Source: Cyanobium usitatum str. Tous (lineage in GTDB: Bacteria; Cyanobacteriota; Cyanobacteriia; PCC-6307; Cyanobiaceae). From it: DNA of 64,000 bases. Position numbers and translations under genes: made by a program. The notes under the pieces are model-generated. The model did no database searches. It saw only the letters and a list, made by a program, of their open reading frames with translations, and was not told the DNA's origin. The stretch covers positions 1 to 64,000 of the forward strand of contig NZ_PXXO01000002.1 of NCBI RefSeq assembly GCF_003011885.1, written 5' to 3'. Below are positions 46,646-55,172 of the stretch, in pieces. Each line of letters starts with the position of its first letter. The first letter of the stretch is position 1.

Positions 46646-47569
46646 ATGGGTATTCGCATCGCCGTGTTGGGCCTGGGGGCTTGGGGCCAGACCCTGCTTG
46701 AGCGCTGGGGTCAGCAAGGTCACATCGTCACGGGTTGGTCCCGGCGCTCTGGAAGCAGTCCGGTGGACCTGCTTGCCAACCAGGATCTGGTGGTTTCGGC
46801 GGTAGCCATGGCAGGGGTCCAGTCCCTGGCTGAGCAGCTGGCTCCCCATTGGCCCACTGGACTGCCGCTATTGAGCTGCAGCAAGGGGTTGGATCTCCAG
46901 CTGCTGGCAACTGCCACCCAGCTCTGGTCAAACCAGTTGGCGGATGCCCCCTTGCTGGTGCTGAGTGGGCCGAATCTGGCAACCGAGGTGCGCCAAGGGC
47001 TACCAGCGGCCAGCGTGATCGCAGCTGCGGATCAGGATCTAGCCCGCCGCTTTCAGCAGCAGCTCAGCGACACTTCGCTGCGGCTTTACACAAACACAGA
47101 TCCTATTGGCACCGAGGCGGCAGGGGCACTCAAAAACGTTATGGCCGTTGCGGCCGGCATCTCCGATGGTCTGGCTTTAGGTGCGAACGCCAAAGCATCC
47201 CTGCTCTGCCGGGGCTTAGCCGAGATCGGCGTGGTGTTGGAGGGTTTAGGCGGTGCCACGAGCACTCTCTACGGCCTGGCTGGCTTAGGGGATTTGTTGG
47301 CCACCGCCAACAGCAGCCTCAGCCGCAACTATCGATGCGGCGTGCTTCTGGCCGAGGGCTGCAGCGAGCAGCAGGCAAGCGAGCGCATCTCAGCAACCGT
47401 TGAGGGTCCTCGCACGGCCAGAGCGGCCCTGCAGCTCGCCAGCCGCAAAGGCTGGCATCTGCCGATCTGTGAGCAGGTTGTGCTGGTGCTCGAAGGCCAC
47501 ACCACCCCTGCCGCCGCCGTTAAGGCTCTGATGGAGCGCGATCTGCGGCCGGAGTGGCAGCAAGCATGA
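46646..47569 (+). CDS. gpsA: NAD(P)-dependent glycerol-3-phosphate dehydrogenase
   Basis: A 307-residue GpsA that makes glycerol-3-phosphate for lipids. IAVLGLGAWGQTL binds the dinucleotide; LSGPNLATEVRQGLPAA and EAAGALKNVMAVAAGISDGLALGANAKASLL carry the catalytic Lys and substrate contacts. I prefer the ATG at 46646, preceded by GGAG, over the ATG at 46595, which would add 17 unrelated residues. The phzF-like start overlaps its stop by 4 bases. Confidence 0.94.
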   Translation: MGIRIAVLGLGAWGQTLLERWGQQGHIVTGWSRRSGSSPVDLLANQDLVVSAVAMAGVQSLAEQLAPHWPTGLPLLSCSKGLDLQLLATATQLWSNQLADAPLLVLSGPNLATEVRQGLPAASVIAAADQDLARRFQQQLSDTSLRLYTNTDPIGTEAAGALKNVMAVAAGISDGLALGANAKASLLCRGLAEIGVVLEGLGGATSTLYGLAGLGDLLATANSSLSRNYRCGVLLAEGCSEQQASERISATVEGPRTARAALQLASRKGWHLPICEQVVLVLEGHTTPAAAVKALMERDLRPEWQQA

Positions 47570-48498
47570 CCTTTCCCGGATCTGCGGTGGCGCCACTTGT
47601 CTCCCTGCCAGCTGTGCTGGTTGAGGCTTTTGCTGACGGACCCTGTTGCGGCAACGGTGCGGCCGTGGTGCAGCTACATCAGCCCATGGGCGATGGCGCC
47701 CTGCAGGCCATTGCCCGCAGTCTCAACCAGTCTGAGACGGCTTTTTTGCTGCAGCAGCAAGGCCGCTGGGCCCTGCGCTGGTTCACCCCCAGCTGCGAGG
47801 TCCCCTTATGCGGCCATGCAACACTCGCCGCCCTGCTGGCCTTGGGCCACTGGCAGCAGGTGGCGCCCGGCGGGCGATTGGAGCTGTTCACCCGCAGCGG
47901 CCCCCTGGCGGTAGCCCTTGATGCCAGCGGCAGTTCAGGGCAGCTGGTGCTGCCTAGCGCCGGTCTGCTGCCGGCCGAGCCATCGGCAGCGCTGATCCGG
48001 TTGCTGCATGAACGCCTAGGGGGGGCACCCCTGGCCTACTGGAGCTCAGGCCTCGGTTATCGGGTGGCCTTGTTGACGCCAGAGGCCGCGCTGGCCCAGT
48101 TGCCTGGCCTGGCTGCGGAATTAGAGGGTCCTGATCGGGGCGGCTTGGTGTTGATGCAGGCCATCGAGAAGGGATCGATAGACGACCTTCCCTCCGTGCT
48201 TGGACGGCCAGCCGACTACCAGCTGCGGTTCTTCGCTCCAGGGCTTGGCATTGATGAGGATCCGGTTACTGGATCTGCCCACGCGCTGGTTGCGCCTTTT
48301 TGGCTTGATCGCCTAGGCCGCAGCTCCGTAGTGGGTTGGCAGTGCTCGCCGCGGCCGGGGGGGATGGTGTGCGATGGCGCTTCTTCGGGCATGATCCGAC
48401 TTAGCGGTTCGGGCCATCTCCTTTGGAACGGCACATTGCGGGTGCAGGCCGATGGCTCCGGAGCCGACTCCTGGGCCTCCCTGGCCGCCTGCGCCTGA
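47566..48498 (+). CDS. PhzF-family isomerase/epimerase-like protein
   Basis: A 310-residue PhzF-fold protein: LPAVLVEAFADGPCCGNGAAVVQL at the N terminus, LNQSETAFLL containing the conserved catalytic Glu, WFTPSCEVPLCGHATLAA, and FFAPGLGIDEDPVTGSAHALVAPFW. Members isomerise carbon skeletons; its substrate is unknown. The ATG at 47566 overlaps gpsA by 4 bases (ATGA). Confidence 0.92.
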   Translation: MTFPGSAVAPLVSLPAVLVEAFADGPCCGNGAAVVQLHQPMGDGALQAIARSLNQSETAFLLQQQGRWALRWFTPSCEVPLCGHATLAALLALGHWQQVAPGGRLELFTRSGPLAVALDASGSSGQLVLPSAGLLPAEPSAALIRLLHERLGGAPLAYWSSGLGYRVALLTPEAALAQLPGLAAELEGPDRGGLVLMQAIEKGSIDDLPSVLGRPADYQLRFFAPGLGIDEDPVTGSAHALVAPFWLDRLGRSSVVGWQCSPRPGGMVCDGASSGMIRLSGSGHLLWNGTLRVQADGSGADSWASLAACA

Positions 48499-48575
48499 AT
48501 CTGGGTTTTCTCCAGAACAGAGGTCTTCTCCAGACAAGAAGACTTCATCTGCGTGGTTTCTTCAGCCGGAGACTG

Positions 48576-49535
48576 ATGCTGGCTGGCCCAATGGCCGTTG
48601 TGGCCGTGGCGGTGGGATTTGCGGCCCAGGGCCTGGCTCCCCGCCCCTATGGAGCCGCCCAGGGCGAGTTGCTGGATGCCCTTATTGATACGCCGCCCCC
48701 GGCGCAAGACACCGCTACCGCAGCTGAGCAATTGCGTCGTCTCGAGGCGCGCCGGGCCACACCTCAAGCAACTTCCACTTCCACTTCCACTGCCAGCCTC
48801 GGCCTGGCTGAGCCCGAAGCGGGTCCGGGAGTCGATCTGGAAATCCGCGTCGCCCTGCTTGGCGCCGGCACCAACCCCGATCTCTCCGCCAGCGGTGCCT
48901 GGCAGGTTGTCAGCCGAGAGGGCCAGCTGCTCCAACAGGGCGGCGCTGGCAGTTCGGTAAACCTCAGTGAACTCTGGCTCCAGGGCCCAGAAGCCTGGCT
49001 GCAGACCAGTGGGAGCTCCGTACTGGTTAACTGCCGCCCCTATGGAGGGCGCCTGCGTCTGATTCCCGAGAGTGGCGGGCTCAGGGTGGTCAATCACGTT
49101 GGTCTGGAGACCTACATCGGTGCCGTGGTTGGAGCTGAGATGCCAAGCAGCTGGTCGCTAGAGGCTCTGCGGGCCCAGGCCGTAGCCGCCCGCTCCTATG
49201 CCCTCGCCCACATGGCTCGCCCAGCCAACCGTCACTGGCACCTTGGTGACACAACCCGCTGGCAGGCCTACAAGGGCCTCTCCAGCAGCAACGAACGCAC
49301 CCGCCAGGCTGCCGCCAGCACCGCCGGCATGATCCTCAGCTATCAGGGCGCCATCGTGGAAAGTCTTTATGCCGCCAACCGCCAGATATCTCTTGAAGCC
49401 CATGGCCATCTCGGCGCAAGCATGAGCCAGCACGGCGCCCAGGATCTGGCTATGCAGGGCTATCGCTACAACCAGATTCTTGGTCACTACTACCAGGGAG
49501 CATCTCTGGCCCGCCTCAAGGCTGGTGCGAGCTGA
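48576..49535 (+). CDS. SpoIID/LytB-domain protein
   Basis: A 319-residue envelope protein. An N-terminal hydrophobic segment (AGPMAVVAVAVGFAAQGLA) serves as signal or anchor. The SpoIID domain follows: VNHVGLETYIGAVVGAEMPSSWSLEALRAQAVAARSYALAHM and the end GHLGASMSQHGAQDLAMQGYRYNQILGHYYQGASL. SpoIID cuts peptidoglycan glycan strands; cyanobacterial members are not well characterised. The ATG at 48576 is used; the frame is open further up. A Ser-Thr repeat (48771-48792) lies in the linker. Confidence 0.87.
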   Translation: MLAGPMAVVAVAVGFAAQGLAPRPYGAAQGELLDALIDTPPPAQDTATAAEQLRRLEARRATPQATSTSTSTASLGLAEPEAGPGVDLEIRVALLGAGTNPDLSASGAWQVVSREGQLLQQGGAGSSVNLSELWLQGPEAWLQTSGSSVLVNCRPYGGRLRLIPESGGLRVVNHVGLETYIGAVVGAEMPSSWSLEALRAQAVAARSYALAHMARPANRHWHLGDTTRWQAYKGLSSSNERTRQAAASTAGMILSYQGAIVESLYAANRQISLEAHGHLGASMSQHGAQDLAMQGYRYNQILGHYYQGASLARLKAGAS

Positions 49536-50364
49536 GCGCATCTGGCAGCTGGCGCTGCAGTTATCCAGCCAGGCGCAGGCCAGCGGCTCCCTGGTTCCCC
49601 TCGCTACCGAGTTCCTGGCGGCCCCGCAGCACCAGCCATTTGTGTTGCGGCGCTTGCTGAGCACCACCCCCAAACACCTACGCCGTGGTGGCCCCAAGCC
49701 CAATCCTTTCTTGCCCTGGGAGCAAGCTCTGGAAGTGGAACGGCTCAGCAGCGGCCATGTGGTGCTGCTCAACAAATATCCAGTACAGGCGGGCCATCTG
49801 CTCCTGATCACGGACTCCTGGCAGCCGCAGTCCGGCTGGCTTTCTGCTGACGACTGGCGCGGCGTCTCGCTCCTGGCCAGTGACACCGGTGGGCTGTGGT
49901 TCTTCAACAGTTGTGCCGCCTCTGGCGCCAGCCAGCCCCACCGGCATCTGCAACTGCTGCCCCGCCGCGCTGGAGAAGCCAGCACGCCCCTGTCTGCGGC
50001 AATCCAAGTTCAGCTGGATAGGGACGAGCGCCCCTGGCCCTGGGCCTATCGGCTGAGTCCCCGCACAGATGCCCACGGGGGTAGGGATCTACCCGCCCTT
50101 TACCTGGAGCATGCCGAGCAGCTGGGCCTGGGATATCCGCACCAGGACGCCCAGCCCAGGCACCCATACAACCTGCTCTTCGACGACAACTGGCTGCTCA
50201 CCGTGCGGCGCACCCAGGAACATTGCGCTGGCTTCAGCCTCAATGCCCTTGCCTTTGCTGGCTATCTGCTGGCCACGGAAAGGTCCGATCTCGAGCTGCT
50301 GGAGCGAGAGGGGCCTTGGTCCTTACTGCAGGCGGTTGCCGCTGCCCCCGACAAGCACCTGTGA
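49525..50364 (+). CDS. ATP adenylyltransferase (Ap4A phosphorylase)
   Basis: A 279-residue Ap4A phosphorylase II-type protein of the HIT superfamily. N-terminal FVLRRLLSTTPKHLRRGGPKPNPFLPWE binds nucleotide, HVVLLNKYPVQAGHLLLITD follows, and GASQPHRHLQLLP holds the HIT-like histidine triad. It breaks Ap4A with phosphate. The GTG at 49525 overlaps the SpoIID-like gene by 11 bases and gives VRAERIWQLAL. Confidence 0.9.
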   Translation: MRAERIWQLALQLSSQAQASGSLVPLATEFLAAPQHQPFVLRRLLSTTPKHLRRGGPKPNPFLPWEQALEVERLSSGHVVLLNKYPVQAGHLLLITDSWQPQSGWLSADDWRGVSLLASDTGGLWFFNSCAASGASQPHRHLQLLPRRAGEASTPLSAAIQVQLDRDERPWPWAYRLSPRTDAHGGRDLPALYLEHAEQLGLGYPHQDAQPRHPYNLLFDDNWLLTVRRTQEHCAGFSLNALAFAGYLLATERSDLELLEREGPWSLLQAVAAAPDKHL

Positions 50365-50459
50365 TCGACGTTCCGTAATTTTTCGGTTGCGCAATAGGGC
50401 CCCGTCGCGGCTGGTTGGAAAGGAAGGGAACGAAAACCCTGCCAACCCAACTTCAGCCC

Positions 50460-51260
50460 ATGACCCAATCGATCAAAACAAAATCCCTCTGCCGCCGTGC
50501 CCTGAAACAACGCAACCAGCGGGTGAACCAGTACTGCGGTCTGGTTACCCCAATTGCTATGCACTACTGCCGCCGCTGTCCGGAGCCCCTCGACGACCTG
50601 GTTCAGGTGGGTCTGATGGGCCTGCTACGAGCCGCCGAGCTCTATCGACCACAAACAGCAACTCCTTTCGAGGCCTTTGCCAGACCCCACATCCGGGGCG
50701 CCATCCTGCACTACCTGCGCGATTCGGCATCGGCCGTGCGGTTACCGCGTCGGCAGATGGAGCTGCACGACAAGCTGCGTCAACTGAAGGCCAGCTGGAC
50801 CAGTGGCCATGGGCAGGAGCCCAGCGCCGAAGATCTGCGGCTAGCTCTGCAGCTCAGCCTTGACCAATGGCAAGAACTACTACGAGGTCAAGCCCTGGCC
50901 AGGCCCCTGGATCTGGAGACTGGCTATGAGGAAACCAGACTTCACGAGGGTTGGAGCTGCAGGCCCTCGGAATCTGGATTCACCGGCGCGGATGAGTGGG
51001 AGTATCAGGGAGCTGAAGTGCGTCAGCAACTTGCTTGCCTTGAGCCCGGACTACGTCGTGTGATCCAGAAGGTAGTGCTCTCGGGCTGGAGCTACCGGCG
51101 CACGGCAGCCCTGCTTCAGGTGAGTCCGATGACCGTGCAGCGGAGGCTCAAGCAGGGCTTGGCACAGATGCGTGCCGCCCTGCTCAATGCAGACGCGTTC
51201 TCAAGTCTCAACTGCCAGCCGAGGCCGCATCCCGCTCCATCTGTCGCTCCAGCGTGCTGA
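50460..51260 (+). CDS. Alternative sigma-70 family factor (group 3-like)
   Basis: A 266-residue sigma factor. Region 2 is in LDDLVQVGLMGLLRAAELYRP...FEAFARPHIRGAILHYLRD, region 3 in EPSAEDLRLALQLSLDQWQELL, and the region 4 helix-turn-helix in LVLSGWSYRRTAALLQVSPMTVQRRLKQGL-like sequence. Region 1.1 is absent, so it is of the small SigF/group 3 class. The ATG at 50460 is chosen. No anti-sigma gene is adjacent, so control is unclear. Confidence 0.9.
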   Translation: MTQSIKTKSLCRRALKQRNQRVNQYCGLVTPIAMHYCRRCPEPLDDLVQVGLMGLLRAAELYRPQTATPFEAFARPHIRGAILHYLRDSASAVRLPRRQMELHDKLRQLKASWTSGHGQEPSAEDLRLALQLSLDQWQELLRGQALARPLDLETGYEETRLHEGWSCRPSESGFTGADEWEYQGAEVRQQLACLEPGLRRVIQKVVLSGWSYRRTAALLQVSPMTVQRRLKQGLAQMRAALLNADAFSSLNCQPRPHPAPSVAPAC

Positions 51261-51402
51261 TCGAGGCATTCACGGCTGCCAGCTGGCGTTCCACACCGTC
51301 CCGCCAGAACTGCAGCATGCGCAGCTTGCGCTCTTGATGACGCCTCCAGCTACTAGCGCCACCGTCATCAACGCTGCCACAGCAGCCCAGGAGGGGAAGC
51401 AT
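51208..51402 (-). CDS. Small helical hypothetical protein
   Basis: A 64-residue protein with a helical C-terminal region SSWRRHQERKLRMLQFWRDGVERQLAAVNASISTLERQMERD that is likely coiled-coil. The pattern RMLQFWRDGVERQLAAVNASI looks conserved from my memory of picocyanobacteria. It overlaps the 3' end of the sigma gene antisense by 53 bases. Start and existence are moderately supported. Confidence 0.55.
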   Translation of the reverse strand: MLPLLGCCGSVDDGGASSWRRHQERKLRMLQFWRDGVERQLAAVNASISTLERQMERDAASAGS

Positions 51403-51476
51403 GAGAAAGTAGGAAAGTTCCTAAAGGTTCTAGCGAGCCTGGCGGGCTTGCCGAGTGTTGTGTTTCTTCCCCAGCG

Positions 51477-53231
51477 ATGGCCCCGAAACACCCTTCGGTC
51501 TGTTCCATTCCCAGCCCCTGTACGAGCTCTCAATCTGGGTTTGCAGCCGACTGCCCGTCATACCCTTTTGGAGTAGGGGCCATTGCACTCAAACCCAACA
51601 CCCTGATTGCCAGATTTCCGTTGCGGCCCATCAAACTGCTGATAGCAGCTGCCCTGGGGGCTCCCCTCGGCCTGTTGCAGGCGCTGCCAGCGGCCGCTTA
51701 CGTGGCACTGATGGTGGGACAACAGGCCCGTCCCCTGAATGGCTCCTTCAACAAGGTGCCGGTTCTGCACTCGAACCAGCCGGAGGAGGTTGAAGGCCCC
51801 GGAATCCTGATCAGCACAGCGCCGGGGTATGCCTACGCCGAAGAGACTGGCCAGCCCTTGCGCAACGCCGAATTCACCTTCAACGGTGATTTTGGGGTGC
51901 ACATGCACCACAAGTATTTCCCCCCAAACCGCCGCCAGCTATCCCGCTCTGGTAGACGTCCAGAACTCACTTTAGGGCTGATTCTGATCAATCCCGGAAT
52001 GCGGGAAGTGCACATCCGCTTTGAAACCGGTGCAGTACGCAACAGCTTTGAGGCGCCCTATCTTGTCAATTACAAGATGGGAGTAAGACCCCTCGGGCCT
52101 CGCCCTTGGAATACCGGTCCTGGAGATGCAACCGCTGTGCAGGTTCTACGCGGTCGTCTAGATCCAAAACTTGATCAGGAAATTACTATTCCTGCCCGCA
52201 GCCGCATTGTCCTATTCCAGACCCAGCTGCCTGCGCTTGGCATTGCTAACGCCTTGTTGAAAGGTAATAGTGATGGACCTTTTCAGATGGCTGTTGTTGC
52301 TGGGAAAGAACCCAATAGCGACTGGGATCTAATCGCTATTTTGGATCGGGGCCGGCTTGCTCCGGGCAGGGTCTACCTGAATCGCATTGCTGACATCAAT
52401 GGCCGCCGAATTTTCTCCCGTGTGGGAGGAGTCGCCATAGGTGATACCTACCAAGCCACCCTGACCCACAATCTCGCTCAGCAAGGCCCATTACATTTTC
52501 CGCTAACGAGCACTAACCGCCATAATTTCGGCACCCGCGAGGTGCAGGTCAATCCACTCGTCAGCCGCATGGTGGATTCATCCCTAGACAATGTGGGCAC
52601 CTACGGCGTTCGATTTGATGTCGATCTGAATCTCAAGGGCTCCGGCCCCTATGAGCTGGTTCTCAGCCATCCCACCGCCTCAGGCACTGGTAAACCTTTC
52701 ACCGCCTTCAGGGGATCATTGCAAGTACTGACGGAGGAAGGACTTCAAGAAATGCACGTAGGCATGCGCTCTGGCCAAAGCTTGCCCCTTACCTCTTTGA
52801 ATCTTCGGGGAGGTGTATCCAACCCAGTTCGAATCAGCTTGGTTTATCCGGCCGATGCCACCCCTGGTCACCTACTCAGCATCGTGCCAGCCAGTCAGGT
52901 AGCCATGGTGCAGGAGCGACAGCGTTTGCTTGAGTTGGCTCGTAACACAGCCTCCCCCGCGGCGATGACGCCCCCCCAGTCCCTGCCTGCGATTCCGGAT
53001 CAAGATCGTGAGGGTCAGGATGGATCAGAATTAATGGCCCCGTTGGTGCTGCAGCCACGCTTCCCCAGCCTGCCGCCCCTCAGAGCAAACCCACCACCAC
53101 CTCCGCCAATTTATCAGCCGCGTTATTCCCCCAACCAAACTTCAACCCCTGGGAACAAAAGCTTGGTTGATCGCTACCAGCAGGCTGTAGAAGCTCAGCA
53201 GGAAATGATGCGCGACCTTATGGGCCGTTAG
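51477..53231 (+). CDS. DUF3370 secreted protein
   Basis: A protein of up to 584 residues with the DUF3370 pattern (QARPLNGSFNKVPVLHSNQPEEVEGPGILISTAPGYAYAEETG ... FNGDFGVHMHHKY ... PYLVNYKMGVR). A hydrophobic signal segment (KLLIAAALGAPLGLLQALPAAAYVA) lies at residues about 53-76, so the true start is probably nearer 51621 (TTG) than the ATG at 51477; the first 48 residues look non-homologous. The C-terminal quarter is Pro-rich (PPPPPPIYQP). Likely exported; function unknown. The RHH-J gene follows after 2 bases. Confidence 0.88.
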   Translation: MAPKHPSVCSIPSPCTSSQSGFAADCPSYPFGVGAIALKPNTLIARFPLRPIKLLIAAALGAPLGLLQALPAAAYVALMVGQQARPLNGSFNKVPVLHSNQPEEVEGPGILISTAPGYAYAEETGQPLRNAEFTFNGDFGVHMHHKYFPPNRRQLSRSGRRPELTLGLILINPGMREVHIRFETGAVRNSFEAPYLVNYKMGVRPLGPRPWNTGPGDATAVQVLRGRLDPKLDQEITIPARSRIVLFQTQLPALGIANALLKGNSDGPFQMAVVAGKEPNSDWDLIAILDRGRLAPGRVYLNRIADINGRRIFSRVGGVAIGDTYQATLTHNLAQQGPLHFPLTSTNRHNFGTREVQVNPLVSRMVDSSLDNVGTYGVRFDVDLNLKGSGPYELVLSHPTASGTGKPFTAFRGSLQVLTEEGLQEMHVGMRSGQSLPLTSLNLRGGVSNPVRISLVYPADATPGHLLSIVPASQVAMVQERQRLLELARNTASPAAMTPPQSLPAIPDQDREGQDGSELMAPLVLQPRFPSLPPLRANPPPPPPIYQPRYSPNQTSTPGNKSLVDRYQQAVEAQQEMMRDLMGR

Positions 53232-53233
53232 GC

Positions 53234-54292
53234 ATGGCTAAGCCGGCGGACCCCAATCGTCGCCGCTTCAGTCTGGAGCTGCCCGTCGATTTGCTCGACA
53301 AAATTGATGGGCTGCGGGCCGAGTGGGGCCTCCGCAGTCGCGGAGATATTTTGGAGCGTCTGCTACAAGAGATCTTCCCAGCTACTGAGGAAGCTGAGAC
53401 CTCTGTTTTTGCCGACGACGGCAACCAACAGCCTGATGGCTCGCCGAGCGAACCAACCAGCCTGGAATCAACCTTCAACGAACAGGGTGCTCTGGTGTTG
53501 ATGACCCGGGGCTCCGGGGGAGACCTATGCCTGGATCGGGAATCAGCTGATCGTGAATTTGCCTTCGACTTCGATGTTGATGCGTCGATGGCAGCGGAAG
53601 TGCGCCCTCGTAAGAGCGGCATTGACCTACCTGGCTTTGTGAGGCGCCAATCTGACCAGCTCAAGCGCAGTTTGCAGCCCTTACGCCAACCCATGGATCT
53701 GGCGCAAGAACCTCTCCCCCATGTAGGAGGTGATGTGCTCGATCGCTCCCTGGCCAGAGCCCGTGACCACTGGCTTGAGCTCTACGGCAAGGTTGCCAAT
53801 GAGGCGGTACTGGAAGCCGCAATGGTGTGGTTGGCCCAGGACATTTGGGGCCAGAGTGATCAAAGTGAGGGCCGCCCTTTTACTTGGTCGCTTGCCTGCG
53901 ATGTGGTGGCCAATACGGCTCCCAGCTGGGGCAGGGAGCCCGCAACTTTTGAGCGAGTCATGGTGATGGCAGGTTTGCTGGAGGATCCCTTCAGCACTTC
54001 AACCCTGGAACTCCGCTTACCAACGCTGATCAGGCGCTTTGTTCATCGTTTCCGCAAGCGACGTAAGGGCACTTCGTTCCAGACCTTGGAACACACCATG
54101 ACCCTGCATGGGGCCTTGAAGCTGCTGCAACTGCCAACTGCGCCGGGGCAGCGTCTCACCCTGCGACAGATACGGGAGGCTTACCGCGAGTTGGCGATGA
54201 GCCATCACCCCGACTCTGGCGGCACGGAAGAAACCATGCGGCGCTTAAACGAGGCCTACCAGCTGCTGAAAGAGCTCTACCGTAACGAGTAG
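53234..54292 (+). CDS. RHH-like plus DnaJ-domain fusion protein
   Basis: A 352-residue protein. Residues about 8-48 (RRRFSLELPVDLLDKIDGLRAEWGLRSRGDILERLLQEIF) match a ribbon-helix-helix DNA-binding domain. A variable, acidic middle section leads to a C-terminal J domain (about 300-350; TLRQIREAYRELAMSHHPDSGG) with HPD at 325-327. A J domain recruits DnaK; the RHH may bind DNA or oligomerise. It starts 2 bases after the DUF3370 stop and is probably co-transcribed. This combination is unfamiliar to me. Confidence 0.83.
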   Translation: MAKPADPNRRRFSLELPVDLLDKIDGLRAEWGLRSRGDILERLLQEIFPATEEAETSVFADDGNQQPDGSPSEPTSLESTFNEQGALVLMTRGSGGDLCLDRESADREFAFDFDVDASMAAEVRPRKSGIDLPGFVRRQSDQLKRSLQPLRQPMDLAQEPLPHVGGDVLDRSLARARDHWLELYGKVANEAVLEAAMVWLAQDIWGQSDQSEGRPFTWSLACDVVANTAPSWGREPATFERVMVMAGLLEDPFSTSTLELRLPTLIRRFVHRFRKRRKGTSFQTLEHTMTLHGALKLLQLPTAPGQRLTLRQIREAYRELAMSHHPDSGGTEETMRRLNEAYQLLKELYRNE

Positions 54293-54791
54293 ATTCGTAT
54301 ATCACTTCTCACCTGAGACACCTAACTGGTCCTGAAATAATTCTTGGATGAGACTGGCGATCTGCGCTCTGCGGCTTGTTGGGCGAATCATCATTTCAAG
54401 CCGCTACGGCTTGATTGCCCAGATGCTTGACGGATTGTTTCTTGTCTCTCTCATTTGGGACGCATTATTTGTCCTGTTGAGGGTCTCGTCTGAGGAGAAT
54501 GGGATTATCAATTCTTGGCCTAAGCGGCCTGGTCTTGCGAGTGGACTACTAATCAGTCTTGGATGAGATGACTGAGGCATATGCAAGTGAGCTTTGCCCC
54601 CTAGTTGATGGCGTCTAGTTCGGCTTAATTCCGATTTTTCCGTATTTCTGCTTGCATCTCCCTGGGCGCGCTTCATTGATTACTCGTTGCTGTGGCCGTT
54701 AGACGGCCTGAACAGCTTGTCCAGCTATCTGGGCTGGTCTGGTCCAAATCATCCGTCCCGCCTCAGAATCGTTGCAGCTGCATACTCGGAA

Positions 54792-54828
54792 AGCTTGCGT
54801 CACTGTGTCATACACAGGTACGCAAGCT
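54792..54828. repeat. Perfect two-tier hairpin
   Basis: AGCTTGCGT (54792-54800) pairs with ACGCAAGCT (54820-54828), and inside it CTGTGT pairs with ACACAG around a CAT loop. Fifteen base pairs in total with small bulges. No T-run follows. May be a structured RNA element or a protein-binding palindrome. Confidence 0.65.
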
Positions 54829-55078
54829 CTCAGGGCCATGCAACAGGCTTGCTGAAACTTCAGAACTTGCTGGCCCGGGAGCTGGCCCGGGGGCTGGTCG
54901 AGCAGCCTGCAAAAGGATGATCAGTTGTCTTGTAATGGACTTATTTATAGACCATTGCTGCGTCTCGGATGAGACATCAGACAGGGGTGGCTGGGTGAGG
55001 TGCGCGGCCCCGCCGGCAGGTATCAAAAAGTGGGCATCGCCCTGTCGCTCCATCCGTGCGAGCAATCGATGATTCTTT

Positions 55079-55098
55079 TGCGTCCCAAGCGGGACGCA
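55079..55098. repeat. Perfect 8-bp hairpin
   Basis: TGCGTCCC (55079-55086) and GGGACGCA (55091-55098) with an AAGC loop. It is followed by TTAATAG rather than a T-run and lies just beyond the apcD terminator, on the far side from apcD. Confidence 0.55.
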
Positions 55099-55114
55099 TT
55101 AATAGTCCATTAAA

Positions 55115-55149
55115 AAGACCCGGATGAGACAAGCGCTCCTCCGGGTCTT
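55115..55149 (-). terminator. Intrinsic terminator of apcD
   Basis: On the minus strand the 10-base arm 55149-55140 pairs with 55124-55115 around a 15-base loop, followed by a short U-run. It begins 24 bases after the apcD stop codon. The loop carries one of the GGATGAGAC words. Confidence 0.8.
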
Positions 55150-55172
55150 GGTGCTGGTTGGGATGGTCTGAA

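Larger units (their letters stand above)
54346..55130 (+). repeat. Three dispersed copies of GGATGAGAC
   Basis: Exact copies at 54346-54354, 54967-54975 and 55122-55130; the second sits inside a GTCTC/GAGAC palindrome and the third in the loop of the apcD terminator. A near copy (GGATGAGAT) is at 54561-54569. The spacing is irregular, so this is not a CRISPR array. Confidence 0.55.
54293..55172. other. Long noncoding region with hairpins and a recurring 9-base word
   Basis: About 880 bases without a supported gene, unusual in this dense window. GGATGAGAC occurs at 54346-54354, 54967-54975 and 55122-55130, and 54557-54568 shares the 12-base TCTTGGATGAGA with 54342-54353. GGGACGCATTA is repeated at 54457-54467 and 55091-55101. 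Hairpins lie at 54792-54828, 55079-55098 and 55115-55149. A loose inverted pair TAATGGAC.TATT occurs at 54933-54945 and 55100-55112. It could contain a small RNA, a remnant mobile element or a regulatory array for apcD; none is proved. Confidence 0.6.

Noticed and set aside
54293-55172. CRISPR array
   Set aside because: The repeated word is 9 bases with irregular spacing and no cas gene is nearby.
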